Assembly (NCBI GenBank): GCA_022768325.1
Contig: JALEMI010000044.1
Coordinates: 1 to 64,000 of the forward strand
Length of the DNA: 64,000 nucleotides
Origin: Bacteroidales bacterium
GTDB taxonomy: Bacteria; Bacteroidota; Bacteroidia; Bacteroidales; Marinilabiliaceae
Reading direction: 5' to 3'
A model generated the notes under the pieces. That model saw nothing but the letters and a program-made list of their open reading frames with translations, was not told where the DNA came from and did no database searches. Both the position numbers and the translations under genes were made by a program. This document shows, one piece after another, positions 36,663-45,474 of this stretch (position 1 is its first letter; each line of letters begins with the position of its first letter).

Positions 36663-37262
36663 ATGACTGAAAACACGAAACCGGCTCTGTTGTTCGCAAC
36701 GCACAACCGCAACAAAGCGGCCGAGATTGCGAACATGACGGAACGATACACCCTCCTGACCCTTGACGACGCCGGCGTCACGGCCGACATTCCCGAGACG
36801 GCCACAGACCTCAGGGGCAACGCCCTGATAAAAGCCCGATTCCTATACAGCCTTACCGGCAAAGCCTGCTTTGCGGACGACACCGGCCTCGAAGTTGACG
36901 CGCTGGGCGGCGCGCCGGGCGTAATGACAGCCCGATATGCGGGGCCGGAGTGCGACCCGAACCGCAACATGGACAAGCTGCTTGCCGCCCTGGAGGGCCA
37001 ACCCGTCCGCACGGCACGATTTCGCACCGTGATAGCCTTCATTGACGCAGACGGCTCGGAGACGGTGTTTGAGGGCGTATGTGAAGGCACGATTGCCACC
37101 GAACGGCGTGGCGAAGAGGGCTTCGGGTATGACCCCATATTCCAGCCCATGGACTTCGGGGGGCGGACATTCGCCCAAATGACGATGGGAGAGAAAAACG
37201 AGATAAGCCACCGCGGCAAAGCAGTCCGCGCCTTGGCAAAATTCCTGAACGAGAAACGATGA
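36663..37262 (+). CDS. rdgB: dITP/XTP pyrophosphatase (RdgB/HAM1)
   Basis: RdgB hydrolyses non-canonical purine NTPs to keep them out of DNA. The 199-residue protein has LLFATHNRNKAAEI (substrate loop), the catalytic ADDTGLEVDALGGAPGV (~66-82), GFGYDPIFQP and the final FAQMTMGEKNEISHRGKA. All are intact and length is typical. Its stop overlaps the porZ-like start by ATGA. Confidence 0.96.
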   Translation: MTENTKPALLFATHNRNKAAEIANMTERYTLLTLDDAGVTADIPETATDLRGNALIKARFLYSLTGKACFADDTGLEVDALGGAPGVMTARYAGPECDPNRNMDKLLAALEGQPVRTARFRTVIAFIDADGSETVFEGVCEGTIATERRGEEGFGYDPIFQPMDFGGRTFAQMTMGEKNEISHRGKAVRALAKFLNEKR

Positions 37263-39604
37263 GACGACTCGCCGCACTCATGGCCGCAAGCATGGTCATT
37301 GCCACGGGCGCGCATGCGCAATGGACATCGCACGCGTCGCTGGACGGCACGACAATGGCGACAGTTGTGGGTGGACGGCTTGTTGCGGGCAACGCCCAAG
37401 CCCTCCTGGTGCGCGACACGGACGAGGGGCTGACGCAGACCCTGACGCGAATCAACTACCTGAGCCAAGGCGGGATAACGGCGATAGGCGCAAACGGCGA
37501 CCGCCTCGTGGTGGGATATACCGACGGCGGCATTGACGTTATTGACCTGGAGGACCGCAACACGTCGACCATTCCCGAGCTGCGCCTCAACAGCTGGCTG
37601 ACGAACAAGAGCATAAACAGCGTTACGCCCTGGGGGCGATTCTGCTACATGGGGTTCAGCAGCGGCATTATTGAATTGGACTTGCGCCGCGACGAGATAC
37701 GCTCCACATGGAGCGTGACAAGCACGGGGATAAGCGTGGCGGACGTGGCCTTGACAAGCGAACACATATATGCCGCCACGGCCAGCGGAATATACCGCGC
37801 CAAGAGCGACAGCCGAATACAGGAAGACGTGAGCCAATGGGAGCTGATGAGCCAGCCCAAAGGCAAGACGATAGCCCTCGAATCGCGGGGCGACACAATA
37901 TTTGCCGCCATTGGCACACTGGGCAGCAACGCGGCGATATGGAAAATTGTGGGCGACGAGGCCAAGAAAGTGGCAACCATCGCGCAGTTTCGCGACATGA
38001 GCGAGAGCAATGGGCAGATGGTAATCACACGGACGGGGGCTGTTGAGATATACGGGACGGATTGGGAACTGACGGCCTCGGTAAGCCAAGTGGGCGAGGA
38101 GGAGGCCGAAGACGCCGTGGTGACGCCCGCATTCCGCAAGGGGTGCATGACGAAGCATGGCGACATCTTGATTGCCGACTACAACGCGGGGCTTGTCGTG
38201 ACGACGACATCGGGCGAGGGCCACTCATATAAGCCCAACGGCCCTCGGGGCAACACCCACTCGCGGATTTGTGCCGTTGGGAACGTAATGTACGTGGCGG
38301 GACCGGGGCGCAGCGCCGCATATAACAACCAGGGAAACCCTGCGGCCATGAGCATCTTGCGCGATGGAGAGTGGAAACAATACACAAAGAGCTGGTCCAA
38401 CAGCCGCGAGCCGTGCTTCTTTGCCTCGAACCCTAAGGACGAGAACGAGGTTTACCTCTCGACATGGGGCACGGGCGTATTCCGCGTAGAGGGCGACACC
38501 CTTGGGGAGCAATACACAGCCGCGAACACAACACTTAAAGACATTTTTGGCGGGAAATGGTACACCCGCACCGACGCCATAACGATGGACAAGACCGGCA
38601 ACCTGTACGTCGTGGCCTGCGAAGTGGACAGCGGACTCAACATCAGGACGGCGGACGGCGAATGGTACGCCTACACGTACGGCCCGTTTGGCGGTGCTCA
38701 CTCGTACAGGGCGATGATGATGACCCCCAATGGCAATGTATGGCTGACCACCAGCGGCATGGGCGGCAACCACTTCACCGTATTCAACATTAACGGGACA
38801 CCCGAGACGGGGGACGACGACCTATACATGAGCAACCGCGGGGTGGAGGAAGACCCACAATATGTGGGCTCATTAAAACTGGAAGACGCGGAGACGGGCG
38901 AACTGGTAAGCCAACTTGCCACGGCCTTTGCTTGCGACGCGAATGGCGACATTTGGGTGGGGACGCAATCGGGCCTGCTCGTGACGAAAGACAACAAGAC
39001 GATGCTCCAGACGGGACGCGCGGAGTTCAACAGAATAAAGCAGCCTCGCAACGACGGGACAAACCTGGCCGACTACCTATTGAGCGGCGTGGGAATAAGC
39101 AAGATATGCGTCGACGGGGCAAACAGGAAATGGATCTCCACATCGTCGGAGGGCGTATACCTCGTTAATGCGGACGGGACGGAGACCATAATCCACTTCA
39201 CGGCCTCGAACAGCCCCCTGCCATCGGACGAAGTGCTGGACATGGACATCCGGCAAGAGGATGGCGAAGTGTTCTTCGTCACGACAAACGGCATAGCCTC
39301 GTACCACGCGGACGCCACGACCCCGAGCAAAGACTTCAGCTCGGCCCGCATATACCCCAACCCGTTCAGCCTGAGCGGGACTGTGGACTACGTGACCATT
39401 GACCAAATACCGAACGGCGTGACGATATACATTACCGACGCATCGGGAGCTCGGGTGTGGCGCGGCGAAAGCCTTGGCGGCACGGCTCGGTGGGACGGGC
39501 GGCGCGACGACGGGCGGATGGCATCGACGGGCGTATACATAGCCTGGATGACCAGCAGCGACGGCGAAATGGACGCGATTGGCAAAATCCTCATTACACG
39601 ATAA
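37259..39604 (+). CDS. porZ: PorZ-like beta-propeller protein with type IX secretion C-terminal domain
   Basis: The 781-residue protein is exported (signal MRRLAALMAASMVIATGAHA) and consists of two seven-bladed propeller-like halves with many W-x-S/T strand repeats. It ends in a sorting-type domain starting IYPNPFSLSGTVDYV and a final STGVYIAWM ... GKILITR. PorZ of Porphyromonas gingivalis has this layout and about this length (776) and belongs to the T9SS attachment complex. Two-component regulator propeller sensors are ruled out by the lack of membrane helix and kinase. It overlaps rdgB by 4 bp. Confidence 0.72.
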   Translation: MRRLAALMAASMVIATGAHAQWTSHASLDGTTMATVVGGRLVAGNAQALLVRDTDEGLTQTLTRINYLSQGGITAIGANGDRLVVGYTDGGIDVIDLEDRNTSTIPELRLNSWLTNKSINSVTPWGRFCYMGFSSGIIELDLRRDEIRSTWSVTSTGISVADVALTSEHIYAATASGIYRAKSDSRIQEDVSQWELMSQPKGKTIALESRGDTIFAAIGTLGSNAAIWKIVGDEAKKVATIAQFRDMSESNGQMVITRTGAVEIYGTDWELTASVSQVGEEEAEDAVVTPAFRKGCMTKHGDILIADYNAGLVVTTTSGEGHSYKPNGPRGNTHSRICAVGNVMYVAGPGRSAAYNNQGNPAAMSILRDGEWKQYTKSWSNSREPCFFASNPKDENEVYLSTWGTGVFRVEGDTLGEQYTAANTTLKDIFGGKWYTRTDAITMDKTGNLYVVACEVDSGLNIRTADGEWYAYTYGPFGGAHSYRAMMMTPNGNVWLTTSGMGGNHFTVFNINGTPETGDDDLYMSNRGVEEDPQYVGSLKLEDAETGELVSQLATAFACDANGDIWVGTQSGLLVTKDNKTMLQTGRAEFNRIKQPRNDGTNLADYLLSGVGISKICVDGANRKWISTSSEGVYLVNADGTETIIHFTASNSPLPSDEVLDMDIRQEDGEVFFVTTNGIASYHADATTPSKDFSSARIYPNPFSLSGTVDYVTIDQIPNGVTIYITDASGARVWRGESLGGTARWDGRRDDGRMASTGVYIAWMTSSDGEMDAIGKILITR

Positions 39605-39622
39605 TAAAGACAATTACACATA

Positions 39623-39880
39623 ATGACTTACGAATATTTCCCAACGGGCGTATGCAGCCGAAAGATGACAATTGAGATTGGCGAAGACGGTACCATCCTC
39701 CACGCCGAAGTCATTGGCGGATGCCACGGCAACCTGCAAGGCATCTGCCGCCTTGTGGAGGGACGCGACGCGGCAAGCGTCATCAAGACGCTTGAGGGCA
39801 TCAAGTGCGGCAACAAAGGGACCTCTTGCCCCGACCAGCTGAGCAAGGCCCTGAAAAACATAACAAGCCAAAAGGCATAG
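39623..39880 (+). CDS. TSCPD-domain protein (TIGR03905-like)
   Basis: This short 85-residue protein has FPTGVCSRKM near the start, VIGGCHGNLQGICRLVEGRD in the middle and KGTSCPDQLSKAL at the end. The GTSCPDQ motif names the family. Conserved Cys (11, 34, 42, 61, 68 region) may bind iron or zinc. Its domain is also found fused to ribonucleotide reductases; a separate short form of unknown role is common in Firmicutes and Bacteroidota. It sits between porZ-like and aroK with short gaps, in one apparent transcript. Confidence 0.85.
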   Translation: MTYEYFPTGVCSRKMTIEIGEDGTILHAEVIGGCHGNLQGICRLVEGRDAASVIKTLEGIKCGNKGTSCPDQLSKALKNITSQKA

Positions 39881-39886
39881 CACGGT

Positions 39887-40408
39887 ATGGAGAGGGTATT
39901 CCTGATTGGCTACATGGGTTGCGGCAAGAGCACCATAGGCCGCTACATTGCCAAAGACATGGGTTGGCGGTTTATCGACATGGACGACTATGTTGAGCAA
40001 CGCATAGGCTGCACCATCAGCCAGTATTTCGCGAAAGCGGGTGAGCAGAAATTCCGAGAGGCCGAGGCCGAGGCCCTGAAGAGCCTTGCGGAAGAGAAAA
40101 ACGTGATTGTGGCCACGGGTGGCGGCTCGCCATGCCACTTTGACAACATGGACGTGATGCGCAAGGCGGGGCTGACCATCTACATAAAAGTAGAGCCGTT
40201 GGCACTGGCGGCGCGTCTAAAGGGCGCAAAGGCTCAACGCCCCATAATAGCCCAGAAAAGCGACGACGAGCTTGAAGCCTTCATTGCGGAGCAGCTCAAG
40301 ATACGCGAGCCCTTCTACTCACGCGCCGAGATGAGTGTAGACGGAGAGCGACTGCCATTCTCGGCCTACAAGCCCTTCATAGAGAGCTTCGCCGCCATGA
40401 ACGGATAG
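39887..40408 (+). CDS. aroK: Shikimate kinase
   Basis: AroK phosphorylates shikimate in aromatic amino acid synthesis. The 173-residue P-loop kinase has Walker A GYMGCGKST (~8-16), shikimate-binding DMDDYVEQR (~31-39), FREAEAEAL, the ATGGGSPC loop (~79-86), and a LID with RPIIAQ. A Cys replaces the usual residue after GGGS-P, a small variation. It begins 6 bp after the TSCPD gene stop. Confidence 0.95.
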   Translation: MERVFLIGYMGCGKSTIGRYIAKDMGWRFIDMDDYVEQRIGCTISQYFAKAGEQKFREAEAEALKSLAEEKNVIVATGGGSPCHFDNMDVMRKAGLTIYIKVEPLALAARLKGAKAQRPIIAQKSDDELEAFIAEQLKIREPFYSRAEMSVDGERLPFSAYKPFIESFAAMNG

Positions 40409-40450
40409 GACGAAAACAAACACACTCGAATCATAACAAACAAAAGAACA

Positions 40451-41104
40451 ATGGCACGAATTGCGGCACTATTTGACCTCGACGGCGTAGTCTTGGACAC
40501 GGAACGCCAATATGACATAATCTGGGGACGCATAGGCAAGAAATATCACCCCGGGACATCGGATTTTGCGAAGCTGATAAAGGGCATGACGCTCGAAAAG
40601 ATACTGACCACGCACTTCCCCGACGCGAAGGCCCGCCAGGAAGTGGAGCGAATGCTCTACGACTTTGAGGCCAACGAGATGAAGTACAAATACATAGCCG
40701 GCGCGCACTCCTACATCATGACCTTGCGGAACGAGGGCGTACAGACGGCCGTAGTGACCAGCTCGAACCAAGACAAGATGCGCGACGTGAGGGCTCACAT
40801 TGCGGACTTTGACTCCCTGTTTGACACGATAGTCACCGCCGAGCTCACGGCCCGCTCAAAGCCAGAGCCGGACTGCTTCATCAAGGGTGCGGAGCTATTG
40901 GGGCGCAATACGGACGAGTGTGTCGTCTTTGAGGACTCGCTGAACGGCATCCGCGCGGGGCGTGCGGCGGGGATGCTTACCGTAGGTCTGTCGACCACCT
41001 TTGGGCGAGAGCGGGTGGCGGCCATTGCGGACATCGTAATAGACGACTTTGTCGGCGTGGCACCTGAGCGTTTTTTCAATATTGAGACAATAAACAAAGA
41101 GTGA
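40451..41104 (+). CDS. HAD-family phosphatase/phosphomutase (beta-phosphoglucomutase-like)
   Basis: The 217-residue protein has HAD motif I FDLDGVVLDTE (nucleophile Asp ~9, acid Asp ~11), a helical cap (18-90), motif II VVTSS, motif III Lys in RSKPEPD, and motif IV VFEDSLNGI. It fits subfamily IA of PGM-type phosphatases, with a C1 cap that selects small phosphorylated sugars. Substrate unknown. Its stop overlaps the following ATG (TGATG). Confidence 0.9.
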   Translation: MARIAALFDLDGVVLDTERQYDIIWGRIGKKYHPGTSDFAKLIKGMTLEKILTTHFPDAKARQEVERMLYDFEANEMKYKYIAGAHSYIMTLRNEGVQTAVVTSSNQDKMRDVRAHIADFDSLFDTIVTAELTARSKPEPDCFIKGAELLGRNTDECVVFEDSLNGIRAGRAAGMLTVGLSTTFGRERVAAIADIVIDDFVGVAPERFFNIETINKE

Positions 41105-41877
41105 TGAAAAAGATTTGGGCGGCAGCAGTCGCCATTGCCATGCTCTTGTCGTCGCCCATGGCGATGGACGCGGAAGAACTGGAACTTGCGTCACCCGTGC
41201 CCGTCCCGGCCTCACGGTCGTCGACGTTCAACGTTGGGCAGATATACGTGGGCGGACATATTGGCTTTGCGATACCGACCTCGATAGGGCGCGGCGACGA
41301 CGAGCTGTCGTTTCGCGACGTGGCTAAGACGGGCTTCGTGATATACGGCGACATGATGCGCCAGATGAACCAGAGCATCGGCGTTGGCGCGGAGGCGGGA
41401 TTTCGGAGCTACGGGTATAACGACAAGAAGACTTGGGCAAACTTGACCCGATATGGCACTTTTGACGCCACGTATAGGGCGATAGACCTTAACCTTACGG
41501 GGCGCGTATTCTTCTCGCGCAACGCGGTACGTCCGTTTATGGGCGTACTTGTTGGCGGGGAGTTCGTGATGAACACGGTGGACTTCACGCCAAACACGAA
41601 ATACACTGGGGCGATGAAAGCCACGAAGTATGACAGCAAAGGAATCTCGCCAGCCTTTGGCGTTATGACGGGGGCATACTTCAAGGCGGGGCGTCAGACA
41701 TTGGCGAGCCTGCAAGTGCGGCTGAACGTGATCCCACACTTGAAAGACGGGGAGATTTCCGTGGTGGGCGACAATGGCGACATCCAGAGCATTGCCCAAA
41801 ACCCGCACGGGAATCAGACAAACATCTCGGTGACGCTGGGAATCCACATCGGCACTCAGCAGAACAACCGACGATAG
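41104..41877 (+). CDS. Outer membrane beta-barrel protein
   Basis: The 257-residue protein has a signal peptide (KIWAAAVAIAMLLSSPMAM) then alternating hydrophobic strands (GQIYVGGHIGFAIPT, GFVIYGDMM, IGVGAEAGFRSYGY, FMGVLVGGEFVMNTVDF) and a final ISVTLGIHIG, typical of small OmpA/OmpW-like barrels of Bacteroidales. The ATG at 41104 is used over a GTG at 41101. No OmpA peptidoglycan domain is present. Function unknown. Confidence 0.78.
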   Translation: MKKIWAAAVAIAMLLSSPMAMDAEELELASPVPVPASRSSTFNVGQIYVGGHIGFAIPTSIGRGDDELSFRDVAKTGFVIYGDMMRQMNQSIGVGAEAGFRSYGYNDKKTWANLTRYGTFDATYRAIDLNLTGRVFFSRNAVRPFMGVLVGGEFVMNTVDFTPNTKYTGAMKATKYDSKGISPAFGVMTGAYFKAGRQTLASLQVRLNVIPHLKDGEISVVGDNGDIQSIAQNPHGNQTNISVTLGIHIGTQQNNRR

Positions 41878-41942
41878 CCCACTCCTCGCGACCTCATACC
41901 CCCATGAATGACAGATTGTTAAACTAACACACAACAGAAAAG

Positions 41943-42347
41943 ATGAGAGCAATAGTTGACTTCCAGGAGCTGCAAGAGATTGCCAAGCCCAAGGTGAAGA
42001 GAGACCTCCAAATAAAGTCCGTTGACGAGCAGACCGTCAAATTGGGCGTCGTTTTCAATGTCCCACTTTTGGGGGATAAGACAATCGACCTGGACATCAA
42101 GGTCGAGAGGATTGACGGGACTGACGTACTCCTAAAGTACGATGGCGGCACGGGTCTTAACTTGATAGCCAATGGCGCATTGGAGTTGTTCTCGTCGATT
42201 CCGTTTGTGAGCAAAGCGCCCGAGAACCAACTCATTATCCACTTGGACAAGATAGAGAGCTTGCGCAAGACCCTTGAACGGTTGGAGTTGAAGTCCGTGA
42301 AGTTCGACGCCACGTCCGCAATTGTGGAGTGCAAGTATAAGGTGTAG
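41943..42347 (+). CDS. Hypothetical protein
   Basis: The product is 134 residues with no signal or membrane helix, rich in charged residues and Val/Leu strands (KVKRDLQIKSVDEQTVKLGV, LDIKVERIDGTDVLLKY). It reads like a single compact alpha-beta domain, possibly LPS- or lipid-binding-like, but I recognise no family. It is 65 bp after the beta-barrel gene, with its own good terminator after it. Codon use matches its neighbours, so it is likely a real gene. Confidence 0.65.
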   Translation: MRAIVDFQELQEIAKPKVKRDLQIKSVDEQTVKLGVVFNVPLLGDKTIDLDIKVERIDGTDVLLKYDGGTGLNLIANGALELFSSIPFVSKAPENQLIIHLDKIESLRKTLERLELKSVKFDATSAIVECKYKV

Positions 42348-42368
42348 GGAGAAGGACAAAGCAAAATG

Positions 42369-42410
42369 AGAGGCGAGACCTGGGGGAATCCGGGTCTCGC
42401 CTCTTGTTTT
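42369..42410. terminator. Terminator after hypothetical gene
   Basis: AGAGGCGAGACC and GGTCTCGCCTCT form a perfect 12-bp stem, followed by TGTTTTGGTG; convergent genes on either side. Confidence 0.88.
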
Positions 42411-42436
42411 GGTGTTATTGGGGTTGCCGGTGGCGG

Positions 42437-43177
42437 CTATTCGGTGGGAGTGATGACGATGGAGGTGTCGCTTTCGGAGTAGAGGCTGGACTTGCCCATG
42501 GCGAAGGCTCGAACCTCGGCACCGGCGATGGTTGGTGAGAGGGTGGAGCGGTAGAATTGGACGCTGAAGGAGACCTCTGTGGTGTCGCTGTTATAGCTGA
42601 GGACTTGTGGAATCTTGAGGACGGCACTCATTCTCTCGGGCTTCTTGCCGGCATCGAATGGGGCGACGATGACGCCGTAAGCGACGGCATTGGTGTCGAC
42701 GGGCATCCGGACGGCGATGGAGCCATCGTTGAAGAGGAGCTTTGAGGGGCGGACGGGAGCGAGGGTGTCCTTCTCGGCTACGTTTATCTTGAGCTGGGTG
42801 GATTGCGACTCGCCTGACGTGGCGAGGGCAGTGACGGTATAGGTGCCATTGAGCTTGACGGTGTCCTCGTTGGTGTAGATGTTCTGATTCTCAATGGTTT
42901 GGAAGGTCCAATCGTTGAAGTTCTCGAATGGGAGAGAGAGGCGGTCGTTCTTCATTGTTACCTTTTCGAGCTTGAACTGCTCATAGTTTGAAGAGACGGC
43001 AATGAAGGGGTAGTAGGTACGCGCGTTGTTGGCGTCCTTTCCTTGGATTACGTAGCCTTGTACGGTAAAGTTGAAGTCGACTTTCGTATCGTCGTCATCG
43101 AGGCAAGAGGTTGTGAAGGCTGCAGCGACGGTTGCGACGGCAAAAGTCAAGAGCGTTCTGAGTGATACTTTTTGCAT
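42437..43177 (-). CDS. Hypothetical lipoprotein with beta-sandwich-like repeats
   Basis: The 246-residue protein has a lipoprotein signal ending FTTSC (Cys ~25), then an acidic LDDDD. The mature chain has several short beta segments (VQGYVIQGKD, TYYPFIAVSS, TYTVTALATSGES) and looks like a DUF lipoprotein of Bacteroidales. No enzyme motif was found. It is alone between the terminator at 42369 and the repeat-bearing gap at 43178, with a -7 element (TAACTTTG) just upstream. Confidence 0.7.
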   Translation of the reverse strand: MQKVSLRTLLTFAVATVAAAFTTSCLDDDDTKVDFNFTVQGYVIQGKDANNARTYYPFIAVSSNYEQFKLEKVTMKNDRLSLPFENFNDWTFQTIENQNIYTNEDTVKLNGTYTVTALATSGESQSTQLKINVAEKDTLAPVRPSKLLFNDGSIAVRMPVDTNAVAYGVIVAPFDAGKKPERMSAVLKIPQVLSYNSDTTEVSFSVQFYRSTLSPTIAGAEVRAFAMGKSSLYSESDTSIVITPTE

Positions 43178-43203
43178 GAGATTCGGGTTGGTTTTTGAAT
43201 ACG

Positions 43204-43211
43204 CAAAGTTA
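43204..43211 (-). promoter_or_regulatory. -7 promoter element for minus-strand lipoprotein
   Basis: The minus strand reads TAACTTTG, matching TAnnTTTG, 26 bp before the ATG at 43177. Confidence 0.55.
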
Positions 43212-43379
43212 TTGATTATTGCTGTATCCGAAGAGTATATGCAAAGAACATGCCATTTTGGTAATCATTGCTCTTTCATTTAGAGCTTGTGTGAATAGTA
43301 TTTCGCACCGGGTACTGTCGCTGCGCTATCTGAACTGGCACACGCTGACTCTCAGGTAGGGTGAAACTGCCGCGCTTTC

Positions 43380-43466
43380 GGCCTGGCACACCCGCTGCGC
43401 GTGCGTAACTTGTTACTGAGGTATGGCCCTTGCGGGCCAGTCCTGGGTGTGACGCGGGAGGGGGCG
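43380..43466 (+). repeat. Intergenic repeat R1, copy B
   Basis: This copy has CGGCCTGGCACACCCGCTGC, then TTGTTACTGAGGTA, then an almost perfect second hairpin TGGCCC-TTGC-GGGCCA and a G-rich tail. A fragment ACTGGCACACGCTGACTCTC (43333-43352) just upstream looks like a decayed extra first hairpin. The 392-bp gap 43178-43569 otherwise holds only the lipoprotein promoter and the tsf terminator. Confidence 0.75.
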
Positions 43467-43505
43467 AAGGGAGGCAAGTGGGTATGGTTTGGTGAAGGGG
43501 AAAAA

Positions 43506-43537
43506 GCAGCCCCCGCGGCGTTGTGACCAGCGGGGGC
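43506..43537 (-). terminator. Terminator after tsf
   Basis: On the minus strand a stem of 8 bp built on CGCCCCCGC / GCGGGGGC is followed by TGCTTTTTCCCC. It closes the ribosomal protein transcript. Confidence 0.85.
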
Positions 43538-43569
43538 GTTTTATGGAATAGCTTATCGGAACTGAATCG

Positions 43570-44400
43570 TTACGCGAGGGAGAGACGAATCATTGCGACA
43601 GGCTTAACGGTCTTGCTGACAGAGGCGAGGTATTGGCCGACGGAGAGTTTGCTCTCGTCGCCGTCGCCTGCGAAGAAGGCCTGCTCCATGAGGGTGCTCT
43701 CCTTGAAGAACTTGGCGAGGCGGCCCTGAGCGATCTTCTCAAGCATGTTCTCTGGCTTGCCCTCGTTGCGAGCCATCTCCTTGCCTACTTCGAGCTCGTG
43801 GTCGATGGTCTCCTGGGAGACGCTGCTCTTGTCGATAGCGACAGGAGCCATGGTAGCGACCTGCATAGCAACCTTCTTGCCAGCCTCGGCGTCGATGGCC
43901 TCGTTGAAGCCGACGACAGCAGCGATCTTCTTGTTGTGGACGTAGCAAGCGATGGACTCGGCGTCGATTTGCTGATAAGCGGAGAGGTCGATTTTCTCGC
44001 CGATGACGCCGGTGAGCTCGTTGACATTCTCGGCAACGGTGTGGCCGTTGAGTTCGAGGGCCTTGAGGGCCTCAAGGTCTGCGGGCTTAGCGCTGATGGC
44101 GAGGTCGAGGATGGAAGCGGCGAGGGTGAGGAACTTGTCGTTTGCGGCGACGAAGTCGGTCTCGGCATTGAGGATGATGGCAGCTGCGTGCTTGCCGTCT
44201 TCGGAAACTTTAGCAATTGCTACTCCGTCTTTAGCCTCGCGGTCTGCGCGCTTAGCAGCGACGAGCTGACCTCTCTCGCGGAGGATGTCGCGAGCGCGGT
44301 CGAAATCGCCATTGGCTTCGGTGAGGGCCTTCTTGCAGTCCATCATGCCGGCGTTGGTGAGGTCGCGAAGTTTCTTGACGTCTTGTGCTGTGATTGCCAT
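43570..44400 (-). CDS. tsf: Elongation factor Ts
   Basis: EF-Ts recharges EF-Tu with GTP. The 276-residue protein has the N-terminal UBA-like MAITAQDVKKLRDLTNAGMM, the signature LRERGQ (~40), the core domain with LNAETDFVA and TGVIGE motifs, and a second dimerisation repeat. Length fits the Bacteroidota form. It is the last gene of rplM-rpsI-rpsB-tsf; a hairpin with a T-run lies between rpsB and tsf, so tsf may be partly attenuated. Confidence 0.97.
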   Translation of the reverse strand: MAITAQDVKKLRDLTNAGMMDCKKALTEANGDFDRARDILRERGQLVAAKRADREAKDGVAIAKVSEDGKHAAAIILNAETDFVAANDKFLTLAASILDLAISAKPADLEALKALELNGHTVAENVNELTGVIGEKIDLSAYQQIDAESIACYVHNKKIAAVVGFNEAIDAEAGKKVAMQVATMAPVAIDKSSVSQETIDHELEVGKEMARNEGKPENMLEKIAQGRLAKFFKESTLMEQAFFAGDGDESKLSVGQYLASVSKTVKPVAMIRLSLA

Positions 44401-44445
44401 GTGATTATGCTTTTATGGGAATTTGACGTTAAAAGATGCAAGGAA

Positions 44446-44499
44446 AAAGACGCCCTGCGCAGTGCCGAGCCTGGGCAGGGCGATGGCGCGGGCGTCTTT
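44446..44499 (-). terminator. Terminator/attenuator between rpsB and tsf
   Basis: On the minus strand AAAGACGCCC...GGGCGTCTTT pairs over 10 bp, extended by GCGC/GCGC past a bulge, and is followed by TTTTTCC. It is a good intrinsic terminator inside a conserved operon, and no clear new promoter for tsf follows. Confidence 0.75.
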
Positions 44500-44523
44500 A
44501 TGAATTAGAAGTTCGGGCTAAAA

Positions 44524-45345
44524 TTACTCTGCCTCGGGAGCAGGAGCAGCGGCCTCGTCAGCGGCGGGAGCCTCGACCTTGCGAGCCTTGCGAGCGCCGG
44601 TCTTAGGAGCTTGCTTCTTCTCTTTGGGTTGCTCTTCGTTGTCGTCGAGCTTCTCGGCCTTTCTCTCCTCGAGACCCTCACGGATAGCTTGGGTCATGAT
44701 GTCGACGATGAGCTCGATGGACTTGGAGGCGTCGTCGTTGGAGGGGATGATGTAGTCGATGTCGGCTGGGTTGGAGTTGGTGTCGACCATGCCGAAGACG
44801 GGGATGGAGAGGCGGTTGGCCTCCTTGACGGCGATGTGCTCCTTAGTTACGTCGACGACGAACATAGCAGCGGGAAGCCTGTTGAGGTCGGCGATGGAGC
44901 CGAGGTTCTTGTTGAGCTTCTCGCGTTGGCGAGTGATTTGGAGTCTCTCCCTCTTGGAGAGGCTATTGAAGACGGGGTCTGAGATGAGTTTCTCGAGCGA
45001 ACCCATTTTCTTGACGGTCTTGCGGATGGTAGGGAAGTTGGTAAGCATACCACCCGGCCAGCGCTCAACGACGAAAGGCATGCCGACAGCGCCGACCTTG
45101 TCGGCGATGATGTCACGGGCCTGCCTTTTGGTGGCTACGAAGAGGACTTTGCGACCGGACTTAGCGATGGACTTGAGGGCCTCAGCGGCCTCGTCTACTT
45201 TCGCTACTGTTTTGTGAAGATCGAGGATGTGGATTCCGTTTTTCTCCATGAAGATGTACGGCTTCATGGCGGGGTTCCACTTACGCTTCAGGTGTCCGAA
45301 GTGAACGCCTGCGTCCAAAAGCTGATCGAAGCTTGTTCTTGACAT
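44524..45345 (-). CDS. rpsB: 30S ribosomal protein uS2
   Basis: The 273-residue protein starts MSRTSFDQLLDAGVHFGHLK, with KWNPAMKPYIF, the family signature NGIHILDLHKT, and TNFPTIRKTVKK. The open frame runs 14 codons upstream, but the ATG at 45345 gives the canonical N terminus. The last ~50 residues form a Lys/Glu/Ala/Pro-rich tail, longer than E. coli uS2, like the tail on bS16 in this window. It lies 129 bp after rpsI and 123 bp before tsf. Confidence 0.97.
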   Translation of the reverse strand: MSRTSFDQLLDAGVHFGHLKRKWNPAMKPYIFMEKNGIHILDLHKTVAKVDEAAEALKSIAKSGRKVLFVATKRQARDIIADKVGAVGMPFVVERWPGGMLTNFPTIRKTVKKMGSLEKLISDPVFNSLSKRERLQITRQREKLNKNLGSIADLNRLPAAMFVVDVTKEHIAVKEANRLSIPVFGMVDTNSNPADIDYIIPSNDDASKSIELIVDIMTQAIREGLEERKAEKLDDNEEQPKEKKQAPKTGARKARKVEAPAADEAAAPAPEAE

Positions 45346-45474
45346 TTTCTTGTCTATTTTTCTGGGGTTTACCTTCTGTTTCGTCAACCGGAGGGTAGGC
45401 GAGGGGATTATGATGTTTATGCCGCCTTGCGTCCTTCCGATTTAGATACTAAACACTCACTGTTCCAGGCGGTA
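45346..45474 (-). other. rpsB leader with long-range stem
   Basis: On the minus strand CCGCCT (45467-45472) can pair with AGGCGG (45422-45427), enclosing a 39-nt AT-rich loop. The position ahead of rpsB could allow autoregulation by uS2, but the support is one 6-bp stem. Confidence 0.3.

Noticed and set aside
36611..38224. 537-codon minus-strand frame opposite rdgB and the porZ-like gene
   Set aside because: It spans two well-supported plus-strand genes and has no family features.
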